From positions 1 through 64,000 of the forward strand of contig NZ_QYLP01000022.1 of NCBI RefSeq assembly GCF_003614925.1: DNA of 64,000 nt, in the 5' to 3' direction. Origin of the DNA: Arthrobacter celericrescens (GTDB lineage Bacteria; Actinomycetota; Actinomycetes; Actinomycetales; Micrococcaceae). Both the position numbers and the translations under genes were made by a program. Shown in pieces: positions 7,430 through 16,558 of the stretch. The first letter of the stretch is position 1; each line of letters starts with the position of its first letter. The notes beneath the pieces were generated by a model. That model worked only from the letters and a program-made list of their open reading frames with translations. It did not search any database and was not told the DNA's origin.

Positions 7430-9946
7430 TCACGTGGTGGCGAGGCCCTGCACCGGCGAGAGCCGCGCTGCCCGGCGGGCCGGCAGGACCGAGGCAAGCA
7501 GTCCTGCCACGACCGCCACGGCGAACACGCACAGCAGCTGCGTCCACGGCACCACGGGAATGACGTTAGCCACCGGTCCCAGCGCCGACTTCGCGCCAAG
7601 CCAGCCGTAGGCGATGCCGAGTGCCGAACCCAGCACGGCCGCGACGCCGGCCACCAGCACGGCTTCCAGGGCGAGCATGCCGCGCAACTGGCCGCGGGTC
7701 AGGCCCAGAGCCCGCAACAGCGAGTTCTCCCGGGTCCGCTCCAGGACGGACAGGGACAGCGTGTTCGCCACGCCGATCAAGGCGATCACGACGGCGATGC
7801 CCAGCAGGGCGGTCACCACCAGCAGGAGGACGTCGATGATGCTGTTGAACACCACGCGTTCCACGGCGGCGCCGCTGACGTTGTGCACCGGCACGCCGAA
7901 AGCGGCCGCTGCTTCCCGCTGGATCATTTGGATCTGTTCGGCGGACAGCGCCGTATCCAGCTTGAGCCAGGCCGCGCCAGGCAGCGGATCGCCGGCCCCG
8001 CCGGTACCGCTTCCCAACAGGGGCGCCGCGGAAGCGCTGTTCATCAAAGGATCGATGTTGCCGGTGCGGAGGGTGGTGCCGTGGAAGCTGGCCTTCCCGC
8101 CGGGGCCCGTGACGGTGAGCTGCGGAAGCTTCAGGAGCTCGGGCAGGTACACGGTGCCTTCCTGCGGGCGCAGTGCCGGGTCGCGCAGCACGGCCGCGGC
8201 ATCTCCGGAGCTGATGGCGAACACGGGCCAGCCGTCCGCCTGGGTTCCCGGTGCCGTGATGGTGCCCGCGGCCTGCAGCAGCACCGCGGCGTCCACGCCG
8301 TCTAGCCCTTCGACCTTGCGGAGCGCCGAGGCGTTGTCGGCAGGCATGCCGTCGATCCGCACGGCCAGGTCCACCGGGTAGTTCTCGGCGAGCATGGCGT
8401 CGAAAGCCTGCCGGGAGGTCGCGGCGCCGGTCATCATCATGGTCACCAGGGTGACGCCGATCAGCAGCGCCGAGGCAGTGGCCGAGGTCCGCGCCGGGTT
8501 GCGCACCGCGTTGACGGCGGCAAGTCGTCCCGGGACCCCCGCCGGAGCCGCCAGCTTGCCCGCGGCCGCAACAGCCGGCGGAATGAACAGGCTGGCGCAG
8601 AGCAGCACGCCTACGAACGACAGGGCGCCGGCCGGCATGGCGACCATCAGCAGGTTGAACATGGCGCCAAGAACCAGCAGCGGAACGCTGACCGCCAGGA
8701 TGGCCAGGCCCAGCCACAGCCGCAGCCGGCCGCGCTTGTTGCGCAGGCTCGCATCGTCCGCGGGGCGCAGCGCCGCGAGAGGCGCCACCGCCGTCGCGGC
8801 CTTTGCGGGAAGGAGCGCGGCAACCACGGTGAGCAGCGTTCCGGCCACGAGCCCGGCGATGATTGCCGACGGCGGCACGGCCAGGGTGGCGAACGCCTGT
8901 TCCGGGGTGGTCCGGGCCCAGGCGATGAGGGCGGACATCAGGCCCATGCCTGCCAGCACGCCGAGGATGGAGGACACGAAGCCAAGGACTGCGGCTTCGA
9001 ACAGCACGGAGGACCGGATCTGGGCCTTGCCGGCGCCGAGGCAGCGCAGCAGCGCCAGTTCCCGCGTACGCTGGGCCACCAGGACCGAGAAGGTATTCGC
9101 CACCACCAGCGTGGAGACAACGATCGCCACCCCGGCGAACGCCAGCAGGATGATGGTGAGCTGGTCCTGCCCGCCGCTCATCTGCGCGACGGCGGCCGTC
9201 ACCTTTTCCTCGGCGGTCTGGACCGTGGCGTCCCCGGCACCGGAGGCGTGCAGCCGCTGGGCGAGGTAGTCCTTGGCCGCGGCCTGGTCCTGGCCGTCCT
9301 TGAGCCGGAGCTGCAGCGTGGCGAAGCCTTCAGCGTCAGGGCCTTCGCTGTCGGATGCGAGGGCGCCCACTGTGGCATCCGTCGCGAGCAGCTGCGGGAA
9401 CGGGGCGGCGAAAGGATCGTTGCTCGGTTGCAGCAGGCCGGTGATGGCGAAGGTGCGGCCGGCGGGTTTGCCGCCCCGTTCCGCGGTGCCGGCGTTGCCC
9501 ACGGTCAGTTCGCTGCCCGCGCTGAGCTTCAGGCGTTCGGCGGTCTTCGAATCGACGGCTACTTCGTCCGCGGCGGCAGGGTAGCGGCCGGACAACAGCA
9601 CTGAGGGCTCCATGGCCGCGGGCGCCAGGTTCCGGACCCGCGCGATCTGCTCGCCGCCGTCGTCGACCGTGACGGTCGCGTAGCGTTCGGCGTAACTGTC
9701 CTTGACGGCGGGAGCCGAGGCAGCGGCGTCGACCGCCTTGCGGGAGAGTTCCTTGCCTTCAGCCGGCGTGACCACCAGCTGGGCCTTCCGGTAGGCCTCG
9801 CCGACGCTGGCGCCCAGGGACGCCTGTGTGCTGGCGCTGACCATCAGAGTGGCGGATAGGAAGGCGACGGCGAGCATCACGGCCAGCCCGATCGCCAGGA
9901 ACCGTCTGAACTGCGTGGTGAGCTGTGAGAGGGAAACGCGCATCAT
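7430..9946 (-). CDS. FtsX/MacB-like ABC exporter permease
   Basis: This 838-residue integral membrane protein is the permease partner of the ATPase encoded two bases upstream. An N-terminal helix (FLAIGLAVMLAVAFLSATLM) is followed by a first extracytoplasmic domain (roughly residues 40-260). A three-helix FtsX group, further helices near the middle, a second external domain and a final FtsX helix group follow. This is the duplicated arrangement of actinobacterial antimicrobial-peptide or lipid exporters. The start overlaps nothing; ATGATG at 9946 gives two possible starts one codon apart. The operon order regulator, ATPase, permease suggests that the adjacent two-component system controls it. 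Confidence 0.88.
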   Translation of the reverse strand: MMRVSLSQLTTQFRRFLAIGLAVMLAVAFLSATLMVSASTQASLGASVGEAYRKAQLVVTPAEGKELSRKAVDAAASAPAVKDSYAERYATVTVDDGGEQIARVRNLAPAAMEPSVLLSGRYPAAADEVAVDSKTAERLKLSAGSELTVGNAGTAERGGKPAGRTFAITGLLQPSNDPFAAPFPQLLATDATVGALASDSEGPDAEGFATLQLRLKDGQDQAAAKDYLAQRLHASGAGDATVQTAEEKVTAAVAQMSGGQDQLTIILLAFAGVAIVVSTLVVANTFSVLVAQRTRELALLRCLGAGKAQIRSSVLFEAAVLGFVSSILGVLAGMGLMSALIAWARTTPEQAFATLAVPPSAIIAGLVAGTLLTVVAALLPAKAATAVAPLAALRPADDASLRNKRGRLRLWLGLAILAVSVPLLVLGAMFNLLMVAMPAGALSFVGVLLCASLFIPPAVAAAGKLAAPAGVPGRLAAVNAVRNPARTSATASALLIGVTLVTMMMTGAATSRQAFDAMLAENYPVDLAVRIDGMPADNASALRKVEGLDGVDAAVLLQAAGTITAPGTQADGWPVFAISSGDAAAVLRDPALRPQEGTVYLPELLKLPQLTVTGPGGKASFHGTTLRTGNIDPLMNSASAAPLLGSGTGGAGDPLPGAAWLKLDTALSAEQIQMIQREAAAAFGVPVHNVSGAAVERVVFNSIIDVLLLVVTALLGIAVVIALIGVANTLSLSVLERTRENSLLRALGLTRGQLRGMLALEAVLVAGVAAVLGSALGIAYGWLGAKSALGPVANVIPVVPWTQLLCVFAVAVVAGLLASVLPARRAARLSPVQGLATT

Positions 9947-9948
9947 GT

Positions 9949-10725
9949 CTACGCCCCCAGCTTGCCCAGCGCGGCGAGGACGGAACCGGCGGTGGGGTCG
10001 TCGATTTCCCCGACGAGGTGGCCGTCGTTCATGAGCACCACACGGTCGGCGTAGCTGGCGGCCACCGGATCGTGGGTGACCATGATGATGGTCTGGCCCA
10101 GTTCCTGGCTGCTGCGGCGCAACATCGCCAGGACCTCGGCGCCGGCCTTGGAGTCGAGGTTGCCGGTGGGTTCGTCGCCGAACACCACGTCCGGCCGGGT
10201 GAGGAGGGCCCGGGCGACGGCAACGCGCTGCTGCTGGCCGCCGGAGAGTTCATGCGGGCGGTGGGTGAGCCGGTCCTTCAGGCCCAGGGTGCCCACCACA
10301 TAATCGAACCAGGCCGGGTCCGCCGCGCTGCCGGCAAGGGCCAGGGGCAAAGTGATGTTCTGTTCGGCGGTGAGTGTGGGAACCAGGTTGAACGCCTGGA
10401 ACACGAAGCCGATGCGTTCGCGGCGCAGGGCCGTCAGCTGCTTGTCGTTAAGGGCCGAGATCTCCGTGCCGCCCAGCACGATCCTGCCCGCATCGGGGGT
10501 GTCGAGGCCCGCGAGGCAGTGCATCAGTGTGGACTTGCCGGAGCCGGACGGGCCCATGATGGCCGTGAAGCGGCCGGCCTCGAAGGCGACGCTGACGCCG
10601 TCGAGCGCTGTGACCTGGGCGTCGGCCCTGCCGTAGTGCTTGCTGAGATTGGTAGCTTCAACGGCGGGCGCCGCGGAAGCGGCGGAGGAACCGGAAGGGT
10701 GGGGAAAGGGCGCGAAAGTTGTCAT
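9949..10725 (-). CDS. ABC transporter ATP-binding protein (LolD/MacB type)
   Basis: This 258-residue ATPase has Walker [10 protein letters not shown] at residues 58-66, the signature [15 protein letters not shown], Walker [14 protein letters not shown] and H-loop MVTHD. The GNLDS extension of Walker B is characteristic of the LolD/MacB/FtsE group. About 20 residues rich in Ala, Pro and Ser precede the domain. It ends two bases before the permease start, so both are surely co-transcribed. The 119 bases between it and the response regulator carry no gene but leave room for a separate promoter. Confidence 0.92.
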   Translation of the reverse strand: MTTFAPFPHPSGSSAASAAPAVEATNLSKHYGRADAQVTALDGVSVAFEAGRFTAIMGPSGSGKSTLMHCLAGLDTPDAGRIVLGGTEISALNDKQLTALRRERIGFVFQAFNLVPTLTAEQNITLPLALAGSAADPAWFDYVVGTLGLKDRLTHRPHELSGGQQQRVAVARALLTRPDVVFGDEPTGNLDSKAGAEVLAMLRRSSQELGQTIIMVTHDPVAASYADRVVLMNDGHLVGEIDDPTAGSVLAALGKLGA

Positions 10726-10844
10726 GCTTCCACGCTATTTTCGGCTGGCACCCCGGCGGATCGGGCCGCGGGGCCATTCCCGGTGCCCGGCACTCATACC
10801 GTGGTCTGAGCCGGCCTGCACCGAAGCAAGCCTGAAGGTGGGCC

Positions 10845-11543
10845 TCAGTTGCCGGGCGAGACCACGCCCGTTTCGTAGGCGATCACCACCACCTGCACCC
10901 GGTCCCGGGCTTCGAGCTTGGCCAGGATGTGCCCCACATGGGTCTTCACGGTGGCCTCGGACAGGAAGAGGTCGCCGGCGATTTCCGGGTTGGAGCGGCC
11001 CTGCGCGATCAGCTCGAACACCTCGCGCTCGCGTGCGGTCAGGCGTTCGACGGCGGCCGCGTGGCCGTTCTGCTCGGGTGTCCGGGCGCGCAGCAGGGGA
11101 GCCACATGGTCCAGGAGCCGGCGCGTGGTGGACGGGGCGATCACGGCATCGCCGCGGTGGACCGTGCGGATGGCCTCGAGGAGTTCTTCCGGCGGTGCGT
11201 CCTTGAGCAGGAAGCCGCTGGCGCCGGCCTCGATCGCGGCCAGGGCGTACTCGTCAAGGTCGAAGGTGGTGAGCACCACGATCTTCGGTCCGGCTGACTG
11301 ACCTGCAGGCATTTCCAGGATCCTGCGGGTGGCTTCGATCCCGTCCATGCCCGGCATCCGCACGTCCATCAGCACCACGTCCGCGGCAGTGCTCGCCAGG
11401 GCCCGCACGGCGTCGAAGCCGTTGCCGGCCTCGGCCACCACCTCAAGGTCCGGCTGCGAATTGATCAGCATGCCGAAGCCCGAGCGCACCAGCTGCTGGT
11501 CGTCAACGAGGGCCACCCGGATGGTTCCGGCCGTTTCAGTCAT
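10845..11543 (-). CDS. NarL/LuxR-family response regulator
   Basis: This 232-residue DNA-binding regulator has a receiver domain with acidic residues D14/D15 and phospho-acceptor D60 (VVLMDVRMPGMDG). A C-terminal LuxR helix-turn-helix follows (LTAREREVFELIAQGRSNPE, with the recognition helix around SEATVKTHVGHIL). Its cognate kinase lies three bases upstream. The ABC exporter downstream on the same strand is the obvious candidate target, by analogy with many actinobacterial kinase-regulator-exporter clusters. Confidence 0.93.
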   Translation of the reverse strand: MTETAGTIRVALVDDQQLVRSGFGMLINSQPDLEVVAEAGNGFDAVRALASTAADVVLMDVRMPGMDGIEATRRILEMPAGQSAGPKIVVLTTFDLDEYALAAIEAGASGFLLKDAPPEELLEAIRTVHRGDAVIAPSTTRRLLDHVAPLLRARTPEQNGHAAAVERLTAREREVFELIAQGRSNPEIAGDLFLSEATVKTHVGHILAKLEARDRVQVVVIAYETGVVSPGN

Positions 11544-11546
11544 GGT

Positions 11547-12749
11547 TCAGGACTCCGAGTAGGGAATGAAGGCGGACACCCGGAAACCGCCGCCGCTGGC
11601 CGGGCCGGCGTCCAAGGATCCATCGTAGAGGGCGATCCGCTCGGCCATCCCGCGCAACCCGTTGCCGCCGCCCTGGCCGGGGTCGGCGGCAGCTCCCCGG
11701 CCGTCGTCGTGCACGTCGATCTGCAGGCCGCGGCCCTGCCACTGCAGGTTCACCGCCGCCCGGGCCCGGGGGCCGGCGTGCTTGATGACATTGGTGAGCG
11801 ACTCCTGGATGACGCGGTAGGCCGTGAGTTCGGCACCCGGCGGCAGCCGGTGCCGTGACGACCCGGCCTGGCCGAACTGGCCGCCGCCCTGTTCGAAGGA
11901 CAGGGTCAGGCCCGCGGCGCGGAAGCCCAGGAAGAGTTCGTCCAGCTCGGCGAGGCTCGGCTGCGGCCGGGTGCTGGCCGCCTCATCGGAGCGCAGTACC
12001 CCCAGCAGCCGCCGCATCTCGGCAAGGGAGTTCCGGCCGGTGCCGGCGATGGTGGCCAGGGCCTCGGTGGCCAGTTCTGGCTTCGCGGCGGCGGCGTAGC
12101 GGGCGCCGTCGGCCTGGGTGATGATCACCGCGAGCGAGTGCGCCACGATGTCGTGCATTTCCCTGGCGATGTGGGAACGCTCGTCCGCGGCGGCGAGCTG
12201 GCGCTCCTGCTGCTGTTCGATTTCCAGCCTGCGGTTGCGGTCCTCGAGGGCCTGCAGCTGCAGGCGGCGTACACGGGTGAGGTCGCCCAGGGTCCAGCTG
12301 ACCAGGACGAGCATCCAGACCAACACCGTGTAGGTTGCGCCGACCGTCAGGTCCTGGATGCCGGACTCTGCACTGCCGGGGTAGTACCGGGTGGTCAGCA
12401 TGATCGCCCCCACCAGGCCCAGCACCAGCACCGAGCGGCTGGCCCATACGGGACCGTAGGCGGCCACCGCGTAGATGATCAGCGGTACGGCGACCTGCCC
12501 GGCCACCGGCTGGACCGCCAGCGCCCACTGGACCAGGCAGATCAGGACGACGACGGCGGCAGCTGGCACCGGGCGGGACCGCCGCCAGGCGAGCGGCGCC
12601 AGGAGCGCGCAGGAGAGGAGGGCGAGCAGCGGACGCCCGGCGTAGAAATAGACAGGCCCGAACATGAGCACCAGCACCACCGCTGCGGCGACGTCCACCT
12701 TGAAGGGGTTGCGCCGGAACCAGTTATAGAGTGCATGCCGTCTGTCCAC
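11547..12749 (-). CDS. DesK/NarX-type sensor histidine kinase
   Basis: This 400-residue membrane kinase has several N-terminal membrane helices with short loops (to about residue 150), so it probably senses the membrane or a ligand within it. A short coiled linker leads to the HisKA_3 dimerisation domain with phospho-acceptor H199 in REMHDIVAHS. The HATPase domain shows NVIKHAG and DDGRGAAAD...GNGLRGMAERI. It is the first gene of the operon. Its promoter must lie in the 135-base region shared with the divergent leuB. Confidence 0.92.
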   Translation of the reverse strand: MDRRHALYNWFRRNPFKVDVAAAVVLVLMFGPVYFYAGRPLLALLSCALLAPLAWRRSRPVPAAAVVVLICLVQWALAVQPVAGQVAVPLIIYAVAAYGPVWASRSVLVLGLVGAIMLTTRYYPGSAESGIQDLTVGATYTVLVWMLVLVSWTLGDLTRVRRLQLQALEDRNRRLEIEQQQERQLAAADERSHIAREMHDIVAHSLAVIITQADGARYAAAAKPELATEALATIAGTGRNSLAEMRRLLGVLRSDEAASTRPQPSLAELDELFLGFRAAGLTLSFEQGGGQFGQAGSSRHRLPPGAELTAYRVIQESLTNVIKHAGPRARAAVNLQWQGRGLQIDVHDDGRGAAADPGQGGGNGLRGMAERIALYDGSLDAGPASGGGFRVSAFIPYSES

Positions 12750-12884
12750 CCATGCACTCTATCCGCCGCCGGATTTCGCCCACATCATGCCGTGGTCTGA
12801 CAGGAGCATTGCCGCCTGGCATCCAGCCGTTCGAATAATGAGACGTTTTTGACCAGAATGTGGATGCATTGGCACGCTGGTGGA

Positions 12885-13937
12885 ATGAACGCACGGTCCA
12901 TTAATCTCGCAGTCATCCCCGGCGACGGCATCGGCCCCGAAGTGATCGCCGAGGCCGTCAAGGTCCTGGAAAAGGTTGTTGCCAGCGAAGGCATCACCCT
13001 TGAGCGTACCGAGTACAAGCTCGGCGCCCAGCATTGGCTGGAGACCGGCGAAACCCTGCCGGATGAGACCCTTGAGAAGCTCCGCGGCCACGACGCCATC
13101 CTCTTCGGTGCCGTCGGAGCGGCACCGGGGGACACCCGCATCCCCTCGGGCATCATCGAACGCGAGATGCTGCTCAAGCTGCGCTTCAGCCTGGACCACT
13201 ACGTGAACCTGCGGCCCTCCCGACTGTACGGCACGGTGGGCAGCCCCCTGGCAAACCCGGGGAACATCGACTTTATCGTGGTCCGTGAAGGCACCGAAGG
13301 CCCCTACGTCGGCAACGGCGGCACCCTGCGCGGCGGAACCCCGCACGAAGTCGCCACCGAGGTTTCGCTCAACACCGCGCACGGCGTGGAGCGCGTGGTC
13401 CGCGATGCCTTCCGCCGTGCCAGCGCACGCCCGCGCAAGCACGTCACCCTCGTCCACAAGCACAACGTCCTTGTCTACGCAGGCCACTTGTGGAAGCGCA
13501 CGGTCGAGGCCGTGGCCCAGGAATTCCCCGAAGTCACCCACGACTACCTGCACATCGACGCCGCCATGATCTTCCTGGTCACCGACCCGGCGCGCTTCGA
13601 TGTGATCGTTACGGACAACCTGTTCGGCGACATCATCACCGACCTCGCCGCTGCCGTTACCGGCGGCATCGGCCTGGCCGCCTCCGGCAACATCAACATG
13701 GACCGCACGGCACCGTCCATGTTCGAACCGGTGCACGGATCAGCACCGGACATCGCCGGCCAGCAAAAGGCAGACCCCACCGCGGCCATCCTCTCCGCGG
13801 CGCTGCTGCTGGACCACCTCGGATACGCCGACGCGGCCGGCCGGATCGAGACCGCAGTGGTCTCCGACGTCGAGTCCCGCACCGGCGAACAGCGCAGCAC
13901 CGCCGCCATCGGCGATGCCATCCTGGCCGCGCTCTGA
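12885..13937 (+). CDS. leuB: 3-isopropylmalate dehydrogenase
   Basis: This 350-residue enzyme oxidatively decarboxylates 3-isopropylmalate in leucine synthesis using NAD. Family hallmarks are the N-terminal [13 protein letters not shown], the substrate-binding [16 protein letters not shown], and [14 protein letters not shown] with metal-binding aspartates. The frame is open from a TTG at 12849, but the ATG at 12885 fits the family length and N-terminus better. No strong ribosome-binding site precedes it. It is divergent from the histidine kinase; leuC and leuD lie about 21 kb downstream. Confidence 0.95.
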   Translation: MNARSINLAVIPGDGIGPEVIAEAVKVLEKVVASEGITLERTEYKLGAQHWLETGETLPDETLEKLRGHDAILFGAVGAAPGDTRIPSGIIEREMLLKLRFSLDHYVNLRPSRLYGTVGSPLANPGNIDFIVVREGTEGPYVGNGGTLRGGTPHEVATEVSLNTAHGVERVVRDAFRRASARPRKHVTLVHKHNVLVYAGHLWKRTVEAVAQEFPEVTHDYLHIDAAMIFLVTDPARFDVIVTDNLFGDIITDLAAAVTGGIGLAASGNINMDRTAPSMFEPVHGSAPDIAGQQKADPTAAILSAALLLDHLGYADAAGRIETAVVSDVESRTGEQRSTAAIGDAILAAL

Positions 13938-13945
13938 GGCGGACA

Positions 13946-13970
13946 CTTGCGCCCCGCGGCGGGGCGTAAG
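13946..13970 (+). terminator. Hairpin after leuB
   Basis: CTTGCGCCCCGC (13946-13957) can pair with GCGGGGCGTAAG (13959-13970) with one G-T pair and a very tight loop that would open to three or five bases. No T-run follows, so it may be a terminator or simply a structured leader of ilvE. Confidence 0.45.
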
Positions 13971-14083
13971 CTTGACTTGAATTACATACTTGCTGCCGTG
14001 GTCCGCCGTTGAACCATGCTCTCCGGGGACGGTTTTTCCCGGGATGGGGTTCGCGTCGGCCGGTAGCCGATAGTGGAGGAACC

Positions 14084-15196
14084 ATGACTCAGACTGCCCA
14101 TGGCGTCGAATTCAGCCAGCAGTTCTCGGCGAACCCGAAATCTGCTGAAGAGCGTGCGGCCATCCTGGCGAACCCAGGCTTTGGCGACCACTTCACCGAC
14201 CACACCGCGGTCGTCGACTACAAGGTCGACGCTGAAGGCAAAGGCGGCTGGCAGAACGCGCGGCTTGAGCCGTACGGCCCCATCTCCCTCGATCCTTCGG
14301 CCGCGGTGCTGCACTACGGCCAGGAGATCTTCGAAGGCCTGAAGGCGTACCGCCACGCCGACGGTTCGGTCTGGACCTTCCGTCCCGAGCGCAACGCCGC
14401 CCGCCTGAACCAGTCCGCGCACCGCCTGGCCCTGCCGGAGCTGCCCGAGGAATACTTCCTCGGCGCCATCCGGGAGCTCGTACAGGCGGACAAGGACTGG
14501 GTTCCCTCCGGCGACGGCGAATCCCTCTACCTGCGGCCCTTCATGATCGCCACCGAGGCCTTCCTCGGCGTCCGGGCAGCCCGTGAAGTCTCCTTCCGCG
14601 TGATCGCTTCGCCCGCCGGCAACTATTTCGGCGGCGAACTCAAGCCGGTGTCCATCTGGATCTCCCGCGAATACGCCCGCGCCGGCCGCGGCGGAACCGG
14701 TGCGGCCAAGTGCGGCGGCAACTACGCCGCCTCCCTGATCGCCCAGCAGGAAGCCGAAGCCCACGGCTGCAAGCAGGTGCTCTTCCTGGACCACTTCAAC
14801 GACGACGCCATCGAAGAACTCGGCGGCATGAACGTCTTCTTCGTCATGAAGGACGGCTCCCTGGCCACCCCGGCCCTGACCGGCACCATCCTCGAGGGCG
14901 TCACCCGCTCCTCGATCATCCAGGTCGCCAAGGACATGGGCCGCGAGGTCGCCGAACGCAAGGTCACCCTCGCCGAATGGCGCGACGGCGTGGCCTCCGG
15001 CGAGATCGCCGAGGTCTTCGCCTGCGGCACCGCCGCCGTCATCACCCCGATCGGCGTGCTGAAGGACGAAACCGAGTTCATCGGTTCCGAGGATGCCACG
15101 GCCGGCGAGGTCACCATGGCCATCCGCGAGCAGATCCTCGGCATCCAGACCGGCACCGTCGAGGACAAGCACGGCTGGCTGACCCGCCTCGCCTAG
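14084..15196 (+). CDS. ilvE: Branched-chain amino acid aminotransferase
   Basis: This 370-residue PLP-dependent fold-type IV aminotransferase performs the last step of valine, leucine and isoleucine synthesis, with glutamate as amino donor. The PLP-binding lysine is K209, in GTGAAKCGGNYAASL. Other family signatures are HYGQEIFEGLKAYR and the C-terminal EVFACGTAAVITPI. The ATG follows a perfect GGAGGA, which decides the start; the frame extends 25 codons further upstream without homology. With serA, leuB, leuC and leuD it makes the window rich in amino acid synthesis genes. Confidence 0.96.
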   Translation: MTQTAHGVEFSQQFSANPKSAEERAAILANPGFGDHFTDHTAVVDYKVDAEGKGGWQNARLEPYGPISLDPSAAVLHYGQEIFEGLKAYRHADGSVWTFRPERNAARLNQSAHRLALPELPEEYFLGAIRELVQADKDWVPSGDGESLYLRPFMIATEAFLGVRAAREVSFRVIASPAGNYFGGELKPVSIWISREYARAGRGGTGAAKCGGNYAASLIAQQEAEAHGCKQVLFLDHFNDDAIEELGGMNVFFVMKDGSLATPALTGTILEGVTRSSIIQVAKDMGREVAERKVTLAEWRDGVASGEIAEVFACGTAAVITPIGVLKDETEFIGSEDATAGEVTMAIREQILGIQTGTVEDKHGWLTRLA

Positions 15197-15217
15197 CCGT
15201 TCTTCCTTATCCAAGCG

Positions 15218-15261
15218 CCCGACGGCGGTCTGCCCACCCAGGTGGGCGGGCCGCCGTCGGG
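15218..15261 (+). terminator. Terminator after ilvE
   Basis: A long stem pairs 15218-15238 with 15241-15261 with one mismatch. It is very GC-rich, with only a two-base gap between the arms, and has no T-run. It separates ilvE from the DUF1304 gene. Confidence 0.65.
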
Positions 15262-15319
15262 AGTTAACCGTGGTTTTCCGGACCGCCCCCTGTCCGGGCG
15301 CCACCGGCGCGGGCACAAT

Positions 15320-15700
15320 ATGGGCATGACCGGGACAATCCAGATACTGGGCGTGGTTCTCGGCGCCGTGCTGATCGTGGTCGGCGTCCTCGAATCGTTC
15401 TTCTTCCGGAACCAGCGCTTCCATTCAATCTTCCTGATCGAACCCAAGGACACGGCCGCCGTGCGCTTGTGGACCGTGAACCTGGGCTTCTACAACATGG
15501 TGTGGGGCGTTGGGGCGATCATCGGGGCGCTGCTGCTGGGCGGGGCCAACCATCAGGCCGGCCACGCCGTGCTGCTGTTCGCGTGCGTGGCCCATGTCAT
15601 CCTGGGCATCGTGCTGGTGGTGTCAGAGCGGCGCCTGTGGGTCAGCGGCATCGGCCAGAGCCTCCTGCCGCTCGTCATCGCAGTCCTTCTCCTGCTGTAA
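15320..15700 (+). CDS. DUF1304 family membrane protein
   Basis: This 126-residue protein has four predicted membrane helices: ILGVVLGAVLIVVGVLESFFF, a second around YNMVWGVGAIIGALLL, a third around HAVLLFACVAHVILGIVLVV, and a C-terminal SLLPLVIAVLLLL. The conserved Glu after the first helix, the LGFYN motif and the final GQSLLP are typical of DUF1304, whose function is unknown. Two in-frame ATGs (15320 and 15326) are possible. The sequence CACAATATG around the first suggests a leaderless or near-leaderless transcript. Confidence 0.78.
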   Translation: MGMTGTIQILGVVLGAVLIVVGVLESFFFRNQRFHSIFLIEPKDTAAVRLWTVNLGFYNMVWGVGAIIGALLLGGANHQAGHAVLLFACVAHVILGIVLVVSERRLWVSGIGQSLLPLVIAVLLLL

Positions 15701-15741
15701 CGGCCGGCCCGCGCCCGGAGTGCGGATGCCAAGATAGGACC

Positions 15742-16524
15742 ATGACTCCGGACAACGATTCCCAGTTCGTGCAGAGCAGCAGCCTCACCCGATACCGCCT
15801 GGCGCCCAATCCGGGGCCGATGAGCCTGGAGGGCACCAACTCCTACGTGATCGCGGCTCCCGGCGCGGCAGGCACCGTGGTGGTGGATCCCGGCCCCCTG
15901 GACGAAGGACACCTGGCGGCCCTGGCCGGCGCAGGGGCAGTGGAACTGGTGCTCATCACCCACCGGCACCCGGACCACACCGAGGCCGCGGCCCGCTTCC
16001 ACGAACTCACCGGCGCGCCGGTCCGCGCCGCCGACCCCCGGCACTGCCACGGCGGCGAGCATTTGCGCGGCGGCGAAATGCTGCACGCGGGCGGTACGGA
16101 TATCCGGGTCCTCGCCACCCCCGGCCACACCTCCGATTCGCTGTGCTTCCACCTCCCCGCGGACGGACCGCACGGGTCCGTGCTGACCGGAGACACCATC
16201 CTGGGACGGGGGACCACCGTGCTGGATTATCCGGACGGCCGGCTGGGGGACTACCTCACCAGCCTGGATGTCCTCGAGGCCCTCGGCCCCGCCACCCTGT
16301 TGCCCGCGCACGGACCGGTGCTGCCGGCCACCGACGCGGTCTGCCGCGAATACCGCGCCCACCGGCTCATGCGCCTGGACCAGATCCGCGCCGCCCTTGC
16401 CGGACTCGGGGCGGACGCCGGCGTCACGGCGGTCACCGACGCCGTGTATCCCGACGTCGATCCCTCCGTGCGGCGCGCTGCCGAGAACTCGGTGGCGGCG
16501 CAGCTGGACTACCTGCGACGGTAG
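15742..16524 (+). CDS. MBL-fold metallo-hydrolase (LACTB2/glyoxalase II-like)
   Basis: This 260-residue hydrolase carries the metallo-beta-lactamase metal motif H74-R-H-P-D-H79 in LITHRHPDHTEAA. It also has a later metal-binding His in the GHTSDSLCFHL segment, the Asp in LTGDTILGRG, and a terminal LLPAHGP His. This pattern matches the LACTB2-like branch with a helical C-terminal extension. The substrate is unknown. Its last codons and stop (CTACCTGCGACGGTAG) lie inside the 18-bp sequence that is repeated beyond the neighbouring RES gene. Confidence 0.85.
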   Translation: MTPDNDSQFVQSSSLTRYRLAPNPGPMSLEGTNSYVIAAPGAAGTVVVDPGPLDEGHLAALAGAGAVELVLITHRHPDHTEAAARFHELTGAPVRAADPRHCHGGEHLRGGEMLHAGGTDIRVLATPGHTSDSLCFHLPADGPHGSVLTGDTILGRGTTVLDYPDGRLGDYLTSLDVLEALGPATLLPAHGPVLPATDAVCREYRAHRLMRLDQIRAALAGLGADAGVTAVTDAVYPDVDPSVRRAAENSVAAQLDYLRR

Positions 16525-16526
16525 GC
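16509..16526. repeat. Left copy of 18-bp direct repeat (putative attachment site)
   Basis: CTACCTGCGACGGTAGGC spans the stop codon of the MBL hydrolase and is repeated exactly at 17528-17545. The core is itself an interrupted palindrome (CTACC, six bases, GGTAG). Confidence 0.9.
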
Positions 16527-16558
16527 CGACTCGAGGATGACTGGGCTGCGGCTGGAAC

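Noticed and set aside
12838-12855. A short ATG-AGA-CGT-TTT-TGA frame upstream of leuB as a leader peptide
   Set aside because: It encodes only four residues with no leucine codons and no attenuator hairpin, so it is not a leucine leader.
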